Source of the DNA: Planctomycetota bacterium
GTDB lineage: Bacteria; Planctomycetota; Phycisphaerae; Phycisphaerales; SM1A02
Direction of reading: 5' to 3'
Assembly (NCBI GenBank): GCA_027618565.1
Contig: JAQCEQ010000010.1
Location: forward strand, 1-64,000
Length of the DNA stretch: 64,000 nt
In this document: one piece after another, positions 7,665 to 16,115 of the stretch
How the letters are laid out: each line of letters begins with the position of its first letter
Position numbering within the stretch: position 1 is the stretch's first letter
Made by a program: the position numbers and the translations under genes
Notes under the pieces: generated by a model
What the model saw: the letters and a program-made list of their open reading frames with translations, nothing else
Databases searched by the model: none
Told to the model about the DNA's origin: nothing

Positions 7665-9194
7665 GTGATGGCCATGACTCTCAAGCGGATGCGGCGACCG
7701 TTCGGTGTCGCCGCACTTCTCTTCCTCAGCCTCTTCTCCAGCGCTGCCTGGGCAAGCGATCTCCAGTCCGAAGTCGCCGCGATGGTTCGCGCCGGGAAGG
7801 TCGCCGGCAAGCTGGGAACGAAGGCGGATGTCGGAGTCTCGATCCGGGAGCTCTCGTCGCTGCGCGTTGTCGCATCGGTTGGCGGAGGGGAATCCCTGAT
7901 CCCGGCCAGCAACCAGAAACTTCTCACGACCGGGGCGGTGCTGCTGACGCTTGGCCCCGGCTTCGTCTTCGAGACCGCTCTCGTTCGTGATGGCGACAGG
8001 CTGATCGTGGTTGGCTCCGGCGATCCCAACTTCGGCGACCCGTCTCTGCTCGCGCGGATCCCCGTGCAACGCGCGGACGGGACGCGCGGCCTGGGCATGC
8101 GGCCCGAAGAGTTCGTGGATTTGTGGGCCGCCGCCGTTGCCGGTTCCGGCACCGGCTCCGGGCCAACCGAGAGCCGAGCGGTTGCCGAACTGGTGGTCGA
8201 CGATCGGATCTTTGCTCGCGAGGGTCCCCATCCCTCGTGGCCGGCTGATCAACTGGACGAGGACTACTGCGCGTTTCCCAGCGGCATCGCGTTTCACGCC
8301 AACATGTTTTCGGTGCGCCCCAGCGTCCGCGGCAACGCCACGGTCGTGGAGACGATCCCGCCCAGCCCGTGGGTGTCGATCGATGTCAGGGTGACCACCA
8401 AGTCAGGCGCCAAAGACAAGCACTCGCCATGGCTGCGGCGCTCGGAGGGCGATGCCAGCTGGATCCTCCAGGGGAACCTGAAGTCGAACAAGTCGATGCC
8501 CATCGAGGTCTGCCTGCAGGATCCCGCGCTCTACTTTGGGCAACTCCTCGCGTCCCGACTCCAGGCGCACGGTGTGACGGTCGGCACGGTGCGGATCGCC
8601 AAGGCTGGCGAGACACTTGCTCGCTCCGCCCACGCCGCGCCGCCAGTGCGCACCTCGCTCGCGGACGCCCTCGCCCGCGCCAACACCGACAGCTCCAACC
8701 TGCATGCGGAAAGCCTCCTCAAGCACCTCGCCGTTCAACCGGGCGGTCCGCCTGCCTCCTGGCAGGCCAGCTGCGAAGTGCTGGCCACGATGTTGTCGCG
8801 CGAGTTGGGAGCCGAAGCCACCGGGTTCGTGGTCGCGGACGGATCTGGCCTCGCCCGCTCCAACCGCGTCACCACGAATGGGATGACCGCCTGGCTGGCC
8901 CGCATCGACCGCGATCCTGCCTCGGGGCCGATGCTCCGCGAGAGCATGGCCAAGGCCGGGCACACGGGCTCCGTCAGGAGCCGGATGCGCGACCTATCCG
9001 CGAAGGGCATCGTCGTGCCGTGCAAGACGGGCTACATCCACGGCGTCTGCGCCCTGAGTGGATTCGTGAACGGTCCCGACGGGCGCCAGTACGCCTTCAG
9101 CATCATCGGCAACGACCTGACCGCCCCGGGTGCCGTGTCGGAAATGAAGAAACTCCAGGACGCCATCGTCCGTCGCGTCGCGACGGGCTCATAA
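7665..9194 (+). CDS. dacB: D-alanyl-D-alanine carboxypeptidase/endopeptidase (PBP4, peptidase S13)
   Basis: This exported peptidoglycan hydrolase trims pentapeptides or cross-links in the periplasm. A signal peptide covers about residues 1-30 (Arg-rich start, Leu/Phe core, AWA cut site). The penicillin-binding triad is present as SNQK (ASNQKLLTTG), SSN (TDSSNLHAE) and KTG (CKTGYIHG). The S13-specific insertion between the first two motifs fits the 509-aa length. The start may be GTG 7665 or ATG 7668, and the signal peptide suits either. The 3' end overlaps the convergent scpA by 6 bp. Its presence implies a peptidoglycan wall. Confidence 0.92.
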   Translation: MMAMTLKRMRRPFGVAALLFLSLFSSAAWASDLQSEVAAMVRAGKVAGKLGTKADVGVSIRELSSLRVVASVGGGESLIPASNQKLLTTGAVLLTLGPGFVFETALVRDGDRLIVVGSGDPNFGDPSLLARIPVQRADGTRGLGMRPEEFVDLWAAAVAGSGTGSGPTESRAVAELVVDDRIFAREGPHPSWPADQLDEDYCAFPSGIAFHANMFSVRPSVRGNATVVETIPPSPWVSIDVRVTTKSGAKDKHSPWLRRSEGDASWILQGNLKSNKSMPIEVCLQDPALYFGQLLASRLQAHGVTVGTVRIAKAGETLARSAHAAPPVRTSLADALARANTDSSNLHAESLLKHLAVQPGGPPASWQASCEVLATMLSRELGAEATGFVVADGSGLARSNRVTTNGMTAWLARIDRDPASGPMLRESMAKAGHTGSVRSRMRDLSAKGIVVPCKTGYIHGVCALSGFVNGPDGRQYAFSIIGNDLTAPGAVSEMKKLQDAIVRRVATGS

Positions 9195-10040
9195 GGTGGC
9201 GGCAGGCTCCGGCAGCTCGATCTCGATCATGGCATCGCCATCCTGCTGCACACGAACGCGTTGCTGCCGCGCCAGTTCAAGGAGCGCGAGGAAGAGTCCC
9301 AGCATCTCGCCGCGGGAACGGCCCAGGAAAATCGCCTGGAGCGTCATGCGGCGAGCGGGATCTCGACCGAGCCTGTCGACGATGTCTTCCTCGTGGAGCG
9401 AGATGGGCGTGTCGTCATACTCCACGCGGTGGTCGCCCATGTGAGTGAAGTCGATGGCGGACACGATCCGCTCATAGGCCTGCAGCAGGTCGAGGATGTG
9501 GAGGTCTTCCAACTCGGCGGCAAGCGAGTCGGCGTCGGCCTGATCCGCGCTTCCGCCCGCCGCGTCGCCCGGCCCCGCCGAGTGATCGTGCCCCGCCGAG
9601 TGATCGTGCCCCGCCGCGTCGCCCGGCCCCGCCGCCCGCCCACCGACGGCGTAGCGCTTGGCGTAGTCCTCGCGAATCCGCTGGAGCAAGTCCGTGGCCG
9701 AGCGGAATCGCTGGTACGCCACCAACTGGCGAACCAGTTCGTGGCGCGGGTCTGCGGTCTCGGCGGCAAGGGCGGAAGCGCCATCGGCATCGGCGTCGCC
9801 AGCCGGCACCAGCGTGCGGCTCTTGATCTCCACCAGGGTAGCCGCCATCACCAGGAACTCCGCGGCAAGATCGACCTCGATCGATTTGATCTCCCTCAGG
9901 AACCGGAGGTACTCGTCCGTGATCGCATGAATCGGGATGTCGTGGATGTCCACCTCGGCGCGGCGGACGAGGTAGAGGAGCAAGTCCAGCGGTCCTTCAA
10001 AGTGGCTGAGCCGGACTTGATAATCGTCCTGTCGATGCAC
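9189..10040 (-). CDS. scpA: Segregation and condensation protein A
   Basis: ScpA is the kleisin of the SMC-ScpAB condensin that compacts and separates chromosomes. The 283-aa protein begins with the kleisin N-terminal helix-turn-helix (FEGPLDLLLYLVRRAEVDIHD, signature residues F-E-G-P-L-D-L-L-L). It shows EYLRFL and LVMAATLVEIKSR, and ends in a winged-helix segment. A low-complexity insert of four 6-residue units (GHDHSA, GHDHSA, GPGDAA types, about residues 138-161) interrupts the middle, where kleisins tolerate linkers. The start is GTG 10040, preceded by TAGAGT 6 nt upstream. No scpB lies next to it in this window. Confidence 0.93.
   Translation of the reverse strand: MHRQDDYQVRLSHFEGPLDLLLYLVRRAEVDIHDIPIHAITDEYLRFLREIKSIEVDLAAEFLVMAATLVEIKSRTLVPAGDADADGASALAAETADPRHELVRQLVAYQRFRSATDLLQRIREDYAKRYAVGGRAAGPGDAAGHDHSAGHDHSAGPGDAAGGSADQADADSLAAELEDLHILDLLQAYERIVSAIDFTHMGDHRVEYDDTPISLHEEDIVDRLGRDPARRMTLQAIFLGRSRGEMLGLFLALLELARQQRVRVQQDGDAMIEIELPEPAATL
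9555..9626 (-). repeat. Four 18-bp tandem repeats inside scpA (His/Asp/Gly-rich linker)
   Basis: Units 9573-9590 and 9591-9608 are identical (ccccgccgagtgatcgtg). The flanking units 9555-9572 and 9609-9626 share a variant ending gcgtcgcccgg. In protein terms the middle units encode AGHDHS and the flanks AGPGDA. Identical copies suggest recent slippage. Confidence 0.8.
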
Positions 10041-10095
10041 CGCAACACTCTATCCGCCACGGCATGCCGCCGCCCTCGCAGGTAGCCTCCCTGCG
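10041..10095. promoter_or_regulatory. Divergent scpA/kdsD promoter region with two start-proximal -10-like elements
   Basis: In 55 bp, TAGAGT on the minus strand (10047-10052) ends 6 nt before the scpA GTG. TAGCCT on the plus strand (10083-10088) ends 7 nt before the kdsD ATG. There is no room for long leaders and no Shine-Dalgarno. Confidence 0.5.
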
Positions 10096-11097
10096 ATGAC
10101 CGCCCACCCGGACGAATCCGCGTTCTTGGCAGCCGTCATCAACGCGGAGGCCACAGCGCTCACGCGGCTGGCCGCCGCCATCGAGACCGATTCAGGACCC
10201 CATTGGGGTGCGGCGCTGGATCTCCTCGCCGCGACGGACGGGCATGTGGTGGTTTGCGGCATGGGAAAGAGTGGGCTGGTGGGACAGAAGATCTCCGCCA
10301 CGCTGGCCAGCCTGGGCCAGCCGTCGCACTTCGTGCATCCCGCCGAGGCGGTGCACGGCGATCTTGGGCGGATTCGCCGAGGCGACTCCGTCATGCTCCT
10401 CAGTTTCAGCGGGGAGACGGCAGAGGTGGTGGACCTGGCGCTCATCTTGAAGGCCGACGGCATTCGACGGCTGGGTGTGTCGGCGAAGCCGGATTCGTCG
10501 CTCGCCCGCGCCTGCGACGCCCACATCCCGTTGGGGAACATCACCGAGGCGTGCCCCCACAACCTCGCACCGACAGCCAGCACCACCGCGATGATGGCGG
10601 TCGGCGACGCCTTGGCCCTGGCGCTGGCGCGCCGACGCAACTTCGCGGCGGATGACTTTCACAGGCATCACCCCGGAGGGATGCTCGGTGCCGGGCTGCG
10701 TTCGATCACTGAGATCCTCCGGTTCCGCGTTGGGGAGAACCTCCCGTGCCTGTCGCAGTCCCTGAAGGTGCGCGAGGCGATTGCGCAAGCGGGTGCCGGC
10801 CGTCGGGCGGGCGCGATGGTCGTCGTGGACGCTGCCGGCGCGCTGGCCGGCATCTTGACCGACGGCGACATCCGGCGCCTCCTCAATGAGCACGGCGAGT
10901 CGATGCTGGGCAAGTCGATGGACGAAGTGATGACTCGTTCACCGCGCTCGCTGCCGTCCAGCGCCGTCGTGGCCGATGCGGTCCGCATGGTGCGTGAGCA
11001 GCGCATCGACGAGATCCCCGTCGTAGACGCCGCAGGCCGCCCGATCGGCTTGGTCGATGTGCAAGACCTCGTCGCGATGAAGGTCGTGAGCGAGTAG
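10096..11097 (+). CDS. kdsD: D-arabinose 5-phosphate isomerase (SIS + two CBS domains)
   Basis: It converts ribulose 5-phosphate to arabinose 5-phosphate, the first step of Kdo synthesis for LPS. The N-terminal SIS domain (about 35-180) has VVVCGMGKSGLVGQKISATL, the sugar-phosphate loop SFSGETAEV and SASTT-like substrate residues. Two CBS domains (about 205-333) include LTDGDIRRLL and the end motif GRPIGLVDVQDLV. The 333-aa length is standard for KdsD/KpsF. KdsC, a later enzyme of the same pathway, is encoded at 37063-37653 on the other strand. The ATG follows TAGCCT by 7 nt. Confidence 0.94.
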   Translation: MTAHPDESAFLAAVINAEATALTRLAAAIETDSGPHWGAALDLLAATDGHVVVCGMGKSGLVGQKISATLASLGQPSHFVHPAEAVHGDLGRIRRGDSVMLLSFSGETAEVVDLALILKADGIRRLGVSAKPDSSLARACDAHIPLGNITEACPHNLAPTASTTAMMAVGDALALALARRRNFAADDFHRHHPGGMLGAGLRSITEILRFRVGENLPCLSQSLKVREAIAQAGAGRRAGAMVVVDAAGALAGILTDGDIRRLLNEHGESMLGKSMDEVMTRSPRSLPSSAVVADAVRMVREQRIDEIPVVDAAGRPIGLVDVQDLVAMKVVSE

Positions 11098-11163
11098 CGG
11101 CCGGGAGAATGCTCGCAGACCCTCCCTCGCCAGCCGGACCCGCCAGCTCCCCCGCCATCTCAC

Positions 11164-13260
11164 CTACGCGTCCGGGTACACCGGCGACTCGCCCGTCTCG
11201 AGGTACGTGTAGCCGTCCAGCCCGGCCTCGTAAGCGCGGACCACCTTCTGGCTGTCCGCGGCGGTCATGCGCTTGTCGCGCACGGCGAGTTCGCACTCGC
11301 GCCGGATGGACGCGCTGAGCTTGAGCGGGTCGTACTGGACATACTGGAGGACCTCGCGGACGGAGTCGCCCTCGATCACCTCGTCCAGCCACCATTCGCC
11401 GGATTCGTCCAGGCGGACATGGGCGGCGTGGGTGTCGCCGAACAGGTTGTGGAGGTCGCCCAGCGTCTCCTGGTAGGCGCCGACGAGGAAGGCGCCCAGG
11501 AGGTAGCGCTCGCCATCCTCGAAATCGTGGAGCGAGAGCGCCCGCTTGACATCGTGGTCATCCACGAACCGGTCGATCTTGCCATCGGAGTCGCAGGTGA
11601 TGTCCGCCAACGTGGCCAGGCGCATCGGCCGTTCGTCCAGGCGGTGGATCGGCATGATCGGGAAGAGTTGGTGGATCGCCCAGATGTCGGGAAGGCTCTG
11701 GAACACCGACAGATTGCAGAAATACGTGTCCGACATCGACAGTTCGAGGTCGGCCAATTCCTCGGGAGCCGCGCCACCCATCGCGCGGACACGGTTGCGG
11801 ATCTTGGCGCAGGTCGCCCAGAAGATCTGGTCCACGAGCGCGCGGCTCCTGAGGTCCATGTAGCCGACGCTGAAGAGCCTGGTCGCCTCGTCGCGCGCCT
11901 CCACGGCATCGTGGTACCGCTCCAGGAGTCGCCGTTCGCCGACCGCCCGGTACGTCTCCATGATGTCCAGGAGCGGGCGCGGGTGCTCCTCGCCCGCCGC
12001 CGCTTCAGGAAGTTCACCAGGAGCGGCATGTCGATCCAGCCGGTTCGCGCCCAGCACGTCAAACACCAGGACACTCTGCTGCGCCACCATCGCGCGCCCC
12101 GCCTCCGTCACGATCGCCGGATGCGCAACACCCTCCTCGTCGCACACGGTCATGATCTTGTAGACGATGCTGCTGGCGTACTCCTGCAGCGTGTAGTTCA
12201 TGCTGAACTCAAACGAGGTCTGGCTCCCGTCGTAGTCGATCCCCAGCCCGCCGCCCACATCAATCGTCTTGAGTCCGGCGCCCAGTTTGGACAGTTGTAC
12301 GAAGATCCTGGCCAACTCGTTGACGCCGGACAGGACTTGGCGGATGTCGTGGATCTGCGAGCCCATGTGGCAGTGCAGCAGCTCCAGGCAGTCCTCCATT
12401 CCACGCGCCTTGAGGATCTCGAACACCTCCAGCACCTCCTGGAGCGTGAGGCCAAACTTGGCTTTCACGCCCGAGGAATTCCGCCACCGGCCAGCGCCCT
12501 TGGCGGAGAGGTTGACCCGCACGCCGATGCGCGGACGCACGCCCAGCCGCTGCGCGTGGGTGACGATGAGGTTGAGCTCATTGAGGTTCTCGATCACCGG
12601 CACGATGCGCCGGCCCAGCTTGGCCGCCAGCATGACGAACTCGATGTATCGATCCTCCTTGAAGCCGTTGCAGATGATCAGCCGCTCGCCGATCTCGGAG
12701 GTCAGGCCCATCACGGCGAGCAACTCGGGCTTGGAACCCACCTCGAGCCCGGACTCGAACACGGCACCCGCCTGTCGGATCTCCTCCACCACGCGGCGCT
12801 GCTGGTTCACCTTGATCGGGAAGACCGACGTGTAGCCGCCGCGATACCCATTCTCCCGAATCGCGTTCTGGAACGCCTCGTTCATGTCGGCGACGCGGCG
12901 CGACAGGAGGTCACTGAAGTGGAGGAGCACTGGGGTCTTGAGGCCGCGCTCGCGGAGGCCCTCGACTACGTCGTGGAGGTCAATCTCCCGAGCGGGGTCG
13001 CGCTCGGGCCGGACCACCACCTTGCCAGCGGCATTGACATCGAAGAATCCCTTTCCCCAGAGCCTGGTCTGGTAGAGATCCACCGCGTCCTCGACCGTCC
13101 ATGGCTCGCCCAGCGCCCCCTTCGCCAGCTTGCGCGAGTCGCGCGAGGCACCCTCCGTCCGCGTCGCGGCATCGCCCGCAGGCGTGGCGCTCTCGCTCGA
13201 CAGCCCGGAGATCGTTGCGGAGCGTGCGTCAGTCGAGGCAGCAGACCGAGCTGGTGTCAT
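11164..13260 (-). CDS. speA: Biosynthetic arginine decarboxylase
   Basis: This PLP enzyme decarboxylates arginine to agmatine for polyamine synthesis. The 698-aa protein has the fold-III PLP lysine region SVFPIKVNQQRRVVEEI, the barrel sequence GVRVNLSAKGAGRW, the glycine-rich phosphate loop DVGGGLGIDYDGS and the late motif DITCDSDGKID. An N-terminal stretch of about 40 residues, rich in Ser/Ala/Thr, precedes the conserved core (WTVEDAVDLY). The true start could therefore be slightly downstream of ATG 13260. The upstream promoter at 13301-13328 gives a leader of about 35 nt. No agmatinase or agmatine deiminase gene is adjacent. Confidence 0.95.
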   Translation of the reverse strand: MTPARSAASTDARSATISGLSSESATPAGDAATRTEGASRDSRKLAKGALGEPWTVEDAVDLYQTRLWGKGFFDVNAAGKVVVRPERDPAREIDLHDVVEGLRERGLKTPVLLHFSDLLSRRVADMNEAFQNAIRENGYRGGYTSVFPIKVNQQRRVVEEIRQAGAVFESGLEVGSKPELLAVMGLTSEIGERLIICNGFKEDRYIEFVMLAAKLGRRIVPVIENLNELNLIVTHAQRLGVRPRIGVRVNLSAKGAGRWRNSSGVKAKFGLTLQEVLEVFEILKARGMEDCLELLHCHMGSQIHDIRQVLSGVNELARIFVQLSKLGAGLKTIDVGGGLGIDYDGSQTSFEFSMNYTLQEYASSIVYKIMTVCDEEGVAHPAIVTEAGRAMVAQQSVLVFDVLGANRLDRHAAPGELPEAAAGEEHPRPLLDIMETYRAVGERRLLERYHDAVEARDEATRLFSVGYMDLRSRALVDQIFWATCAKIRNRVRAMGGAAPEELADLELSMSDTYFCNLSVFQSLPDIWAIHQLFPIMPIHRLDERPMRLATLADITCDSDGKIDRFVDDHDVKRALSLHDFEDGERYLLGAFLVGAYQETLGDLHNLFGDTHAAHVRLDESGEWWLDEVIEGDSVREVLQYVQYDPLKLSASIRRECELAVRDKRMTAADSQKVVRAYEAGLDGYTYLETGESPVYPDA

Positions 13261-13300
13261 GGCGTTGGTCGGAGGAGGGGCGAGCGATCCGAAGTGAGGA

Positions 13301-13328
13301 AGTGTACTTCAACTCTGCGCGCATTCAA
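13301..13328 (-). promoter_or_regulatory. Promoter-like -35/-10 pair upstream of speA
   Basis: On the minus strand TTGAAT (13323-13328) and TACACT (13301-13306) are 16 bp apart. The -10 ends 40 nt before the speA start, so unlike most genes here speA would have a leader. Confidence 0.4.
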
Positions 13329-13338
13329 GTGATCGGCG

Positions 13339-14580
13339 TCAGTTCTTGATAGCCGCCGGAGCGTCCGCGGGCGCCGGTGCCGACCCGGCGCGTGGCGTCC
13401 ACGGTGCGCCCATCGTGAGGAGCGCGCAGGCGGTCCCAAAGTTGGCGGACCTTGGAAACACGCGGTCGTTCCAGGTGCCCTCGCCTGAACGCGTCCGCGA
13501 CAACCGATCCAGCACGATGGACCGGAGCTCGGCCCGGCTCTCCTGGGGCGCCCGCTCTGCCGCCAGCGCCGCCCGCCAATGGGCGTACATGAAGTAGTAG
13601 GGTGCCACGCCGTACGGTGGCTTGTGCGTGCCGTTCTTGGCGCGTCGTGCCTCGAGCGCGTCCCAATGTTCGCCGAACGCGCGCACGGCGCTCTCGGCCC
13701 GAGCGGGAGACCCCAGCCCGCCCAACTGCAGCGCCGCCTCCACCGCGCACATCCGACCCACCGCGCCCGGGATCTGGCCCGGCTGGTCACGGATCGCCTT
13801 GTCCGCGGAGTAGTCCACGTAGCCGCTCTCGCCGCGCATGACCTGCAGCACCGCCATCGCGCGATCGAGAATCGCCGGGTCAACGGCCTCGCCCTGCGAC
13901 TGCGCCAGGAGCAGCGTCTCCACGCACGGAGCCGTCATGAAGGGGCTCGCCGGGCTGGGCTTCAGGCGAGAGCCCCGCAGGGCATAGTTCCATCCGCCAA
14001 CCTCGGCGATTTCCATCTTCTGCAGAGCATCGACATACCAGTCAATCGCCAATTCCGTGTCCGCCACCATCTCCTCGGGCACCGCCTTCGCAGCGCGCGC
14101 CAGCAGCAGGAATCGTGCCCCATAGCAGTGCCCCCATCCGCGCACGTCGTAGCCACCCTCGTAGTCCACCGGATCCATGAGCGGGTGATTCCGAGTCTGG
14201 CAGACAAAGGCCATCGCCTTCTCCACGGCATCGCGACGCGCGGCGTCATCCGCATAGCCGGGCGTGCTGAGCAGTGCCTCCGCGCAGATCGCCGTTCCAC
14301 CGATGCGATACCCGACCGGGATCTCGCCCCCGACGCGGTAGACGCCCTCGTAGGGCCATTGCCCCGGCTCCTCCTGCATCGCCACCAGCCGTTCCACTCC
14401 AACCGCCGCGTGCTCGGCGAGGGCGCTGGGCCAGCCGGCGATGAGGCATGCCTGCACGCGCGCGTCGTGGCCGGCATCCATCGACACCACGACCGTCGGG
14501 GCTGGCGAGGCTCCGGCAGTCTTGCCGGCAGCGTCGCCTTGCAGAGGCATGGTCAGGCACAGGAGGATCGTCGTGAGCAT
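13339..14580 (-). CDS. Secreted alpha/alpha-toroid (prenyltransferase/terpene-cyclase-like fold) protein
   Basis: From ATG 14580 the product is 413 aa with a signal peptide (MLTTILLCLTMPLQGDAAG). The body consists of repeated helical pairs with the motifs GVERLVAMQEEPGQWPYEG, GGTAICAEALL, GGYDVRGWGH and GGWNYAL. These resemble prenyltransferase/squalene-oxidase-type repeats of alpha/alpha barrels. I do not recognise a substrate, and no DxDD cyclase motif is seen, so a catalytic terpenoid role is not supported. GTG 14602-14604 is an upstream alternative start. ATG 14580 is preferred because TACGCT ends exactly 6 nt before it and a good signal peptide begins there. Confidence 0.75.
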   Translation of the reverse strand: MLTTILLCLTMPLQGDAAGKTAGASPAPTVVVSMDAGHDARVQACLIAGWPSALAEHAAVGVERLVAMQEEPGQWPYEGVYRVGGEIPVGYRIGGTAICAEALLSTPGYADDAARRDAVEKAMAFVCQTRNHPLMDPVDYEGGYDVRGWGHCYGARFLLLARAAKAVPEEMVADTELAIDWYVDALQKMEIAEVGGWNYALRGSRLKPSPASPFMTAPCVETLLLAQSQGEAVDPAILDRAMAVLQVMRGESGYVDYSADKAIRDQPGQIPGAVGRMCAVEAALQLGGLGSPARAESAVRAFGEHWDALEARRAKNGTHKPPYGVAPYYFMYAHWRAALAAERAPQESRAELRSIVLDRLSRTRSGEGTWNDRVFPRSANFGTACALLTMGAPWTPRAGSAPAPADAPAAIKN

Positions 14581-14629
14581 GCGCGAAGCGTACGGCACTG
14601 CCACGGCACGAAACCCATAGAATCACCCG
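14581..14629. promoter_or_regulatory. Divergent toroid-protein/rsmD promoter region
   Basis: In 49 bp, TACGCT on the minus strand (14587-14592) ends 6 nt before ATG 14580. TAGAAT on the plus strand (14618-14623) ends 6 nt before ATG 14630. Both starts look leaderless. Confidence 0.5.
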
Positions 14630-15295
14630 ATGCTCCGCATCAGTGCCGGCGAGTTTCGGACTCGCGTGCTCCAGACTCCGCCCGGCGCCCAGCTCACCAG
14701 GCCAATGGGGAGCCGGACCAAGGAAGCCATTTTCAACCTGCTGCGAGGCTGGTTCAAGGACGCACGGGTGCTGGATCTCTATGCGGGCGTTGGCACGATG
14801 GGACTGGAGGCCGCCAGCCTGGGGGCGCGCGAGGTCGTGTTGGTCGAGAAGGACAAGAGGGTCCTGGAGTGCCTGCGCACCAACATCGCGGCGCTTCGGT
14901 GCGGTGATCGCGCCACCATCGCCGCCGTCGATGCGATGGACAGCGACCTGCGGCAGGCGGCACCGGGACCGTTCAACGTCATCTTCTGCGATCCGCCGTT
15001 TGCTGCCATGAGGCGGAACGCTTCGCGCCGGAAGATCATCGAGCGCCTCGATGCACTCCACTCGTTGATGGCACCCAATGGTTTCCTGGTGCTCCGCGTG
15101 CCCGATGTGCCCGAGGACGAGGACGCCCTTCAGCTGCCGCACTTTGAGGGTCCTGAGGTGCATTCCTATGGCAACGAGCAGCACGTACTCCTCTTCGCAC
15201 CCAAGGCTGCGACGCCGGTGCACGCCGACGGCGCGACCGAGGCCAGTAGCGACGCAGCGCCTCCTGCCATCGACGACCTCCCCCCGCTCCAGTGA
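14630..15295 (+). CDS. rsmD: 16S rRNA (guanine966-N2)-methyltransferase RsmD
   Basis: It is an SAM-dependent methyltransferase acting on 16S rRNA during 30S assembly. The 221-aa sequence opens with MLRISAGEFRTRVL and RPMGSRTKEAIFNLL. It then has the SAM-binding loop VLDLYAGVGTMGLEAASLGA and the catalytic NIFCDPPF motif (DPPF), diagnostic for N2-guanine or N6-adenine methylation. A 30-residue C-terminal tail exceeds the E. coli protein. The alpha/beta hydrolase gene follows 31 bp later in the same direction. Confidence 0.92.
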   Translation: MLRISAGEFRTRVLQTPPGAQLTRPMGSRTKEAIFNLLRGWFKDARVLDLYAGVGTMGLEAASLGAREVVLVEKDKRVLECLRTNIAALRCGDRATIAAVDAMDSDLRQAAPGPFNVIFCDPPFAAMRRNASRRKIIERLDALHSLMAPNGFLVLRVPDVPEDEDALQLPHFEGPEVHSYGNEQHVLLFAPKAATPVHADGATEASSDAAPPAIDDLPPLQ

Positions 15296-15326
15296 CCCAG
15301 CTCGACCTCCCGGCAGACGCTGACTC

Positions 15327-16115
15327 GTGCCACAGCCACTTGGACAATTCCCGAGATCGCTCCTGGCGCACTCGCGCTGGTTGAAGATTGAGGGAATCCC
15401 GTGCGTCTTCATGCATCCGCAGCTGGACGCCGCCGCACCGGAGGCGTGGCCCACGACTCCGCTCCCGACGGTCCTCTGGCTGCACGGCAGAACGGTCACC
15501 AAGGAACTGGACCCGGGTCGATACCAGCGCTGGCTCGCTGCCGGGATGGCGGCCATCGCGATGGACTTGCCGGGACACGGCGAGCGGCTGGAGGCGCAGC
15601 TCCAGGCGCCTGGCTCGCTGGCGGAACTCGTCGATCGTTGCGCTCCAGAGCTGGATGTTGTCGCGGACTGGGCGCAGCGGAACGGGTGCTCCTTGCCAGA
15701 TCGCTGGGGCATCGGCGGGATGAGCGCTGGCGGGATGGTGGCGGCGTGCCGACTCTGCCAGTCACACCGGTTCAGTGTGCTGCTGCTGGAGAGTTCCACC
15801 GGCGACTTGCTCTCTCTCCCGGGCGCGGCGCAGCGCGGCGGACAACGGTTGGCAGAACTCTCTCCCCTTGACCACCTCCACGACTGGCGAGACATCCCCA
15901 CCCTGGCGCTCCACAGTGCCAAGGACGAAGTCGTCCCCGTCGCGGGCACCCGCCGGTTCATCGACGCGCTTCGGGTACGGAGCACTCACCCGGATCGAGT
16001 CACGCTCCACGAGTGGGACTCCACCGGGGCCCCCGCCGAACACGTCGGGTTTGGCCGAGTGGCCGCCGAGGCGAAGGAACTGGGCACCCGGTTCCTTCAG
16101 CGTTGGTTGGCGTAG
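15327..16115 (+). CDS. Alpha/beta-hydrolase family protein
   Basis: The 262-aa protein (GTG start at 15327) shows the strand-turn TVLWLHGRTVTKE (oxyanion HG), the nucleophile elbow GMSAGG (about residue 132), a late acid SAKDEVVP and a C-terminal His (EHVGFG), a complete hydrolase triad. There is no signal peptide. The substrate cannot be inferred. It resembles dienelactone-hydrolase-like or esterase-type members. It follows rsmD closely and overlaps the convergent lipoprotein gene by 19 bp. Confidence 0.8.
   Translation: MPQPLGQFPRSLLAHSRWLKIEGIPCVFMHPQLDAAAPEAWPTTPLPTVLWLHGRTVTKELDPGRYQRWLAAGMAAIAMDLPGHGERLEAQLQAPGSLAELVDRCAPELDVVADWAQRNGCSLPDRWGIGGMSAGGMVAACRLCQSHRFSVLLLESSTGDLLSLPGAAQRGGQRLAELSPLDHLHDWRDIPTLALHSAKDEVVPVAGTRRFIDALRVRSTHPDRVTLHEWDSTGAPAEHVGFGRVAAEAKELGTRFLQRWLA

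Noticed and set aside
11419-13332. 637-aa plus-strand frame opposite speA
   Set aside because: It is a shadow of speA, His/Arg-rich and without recognisable motifs.
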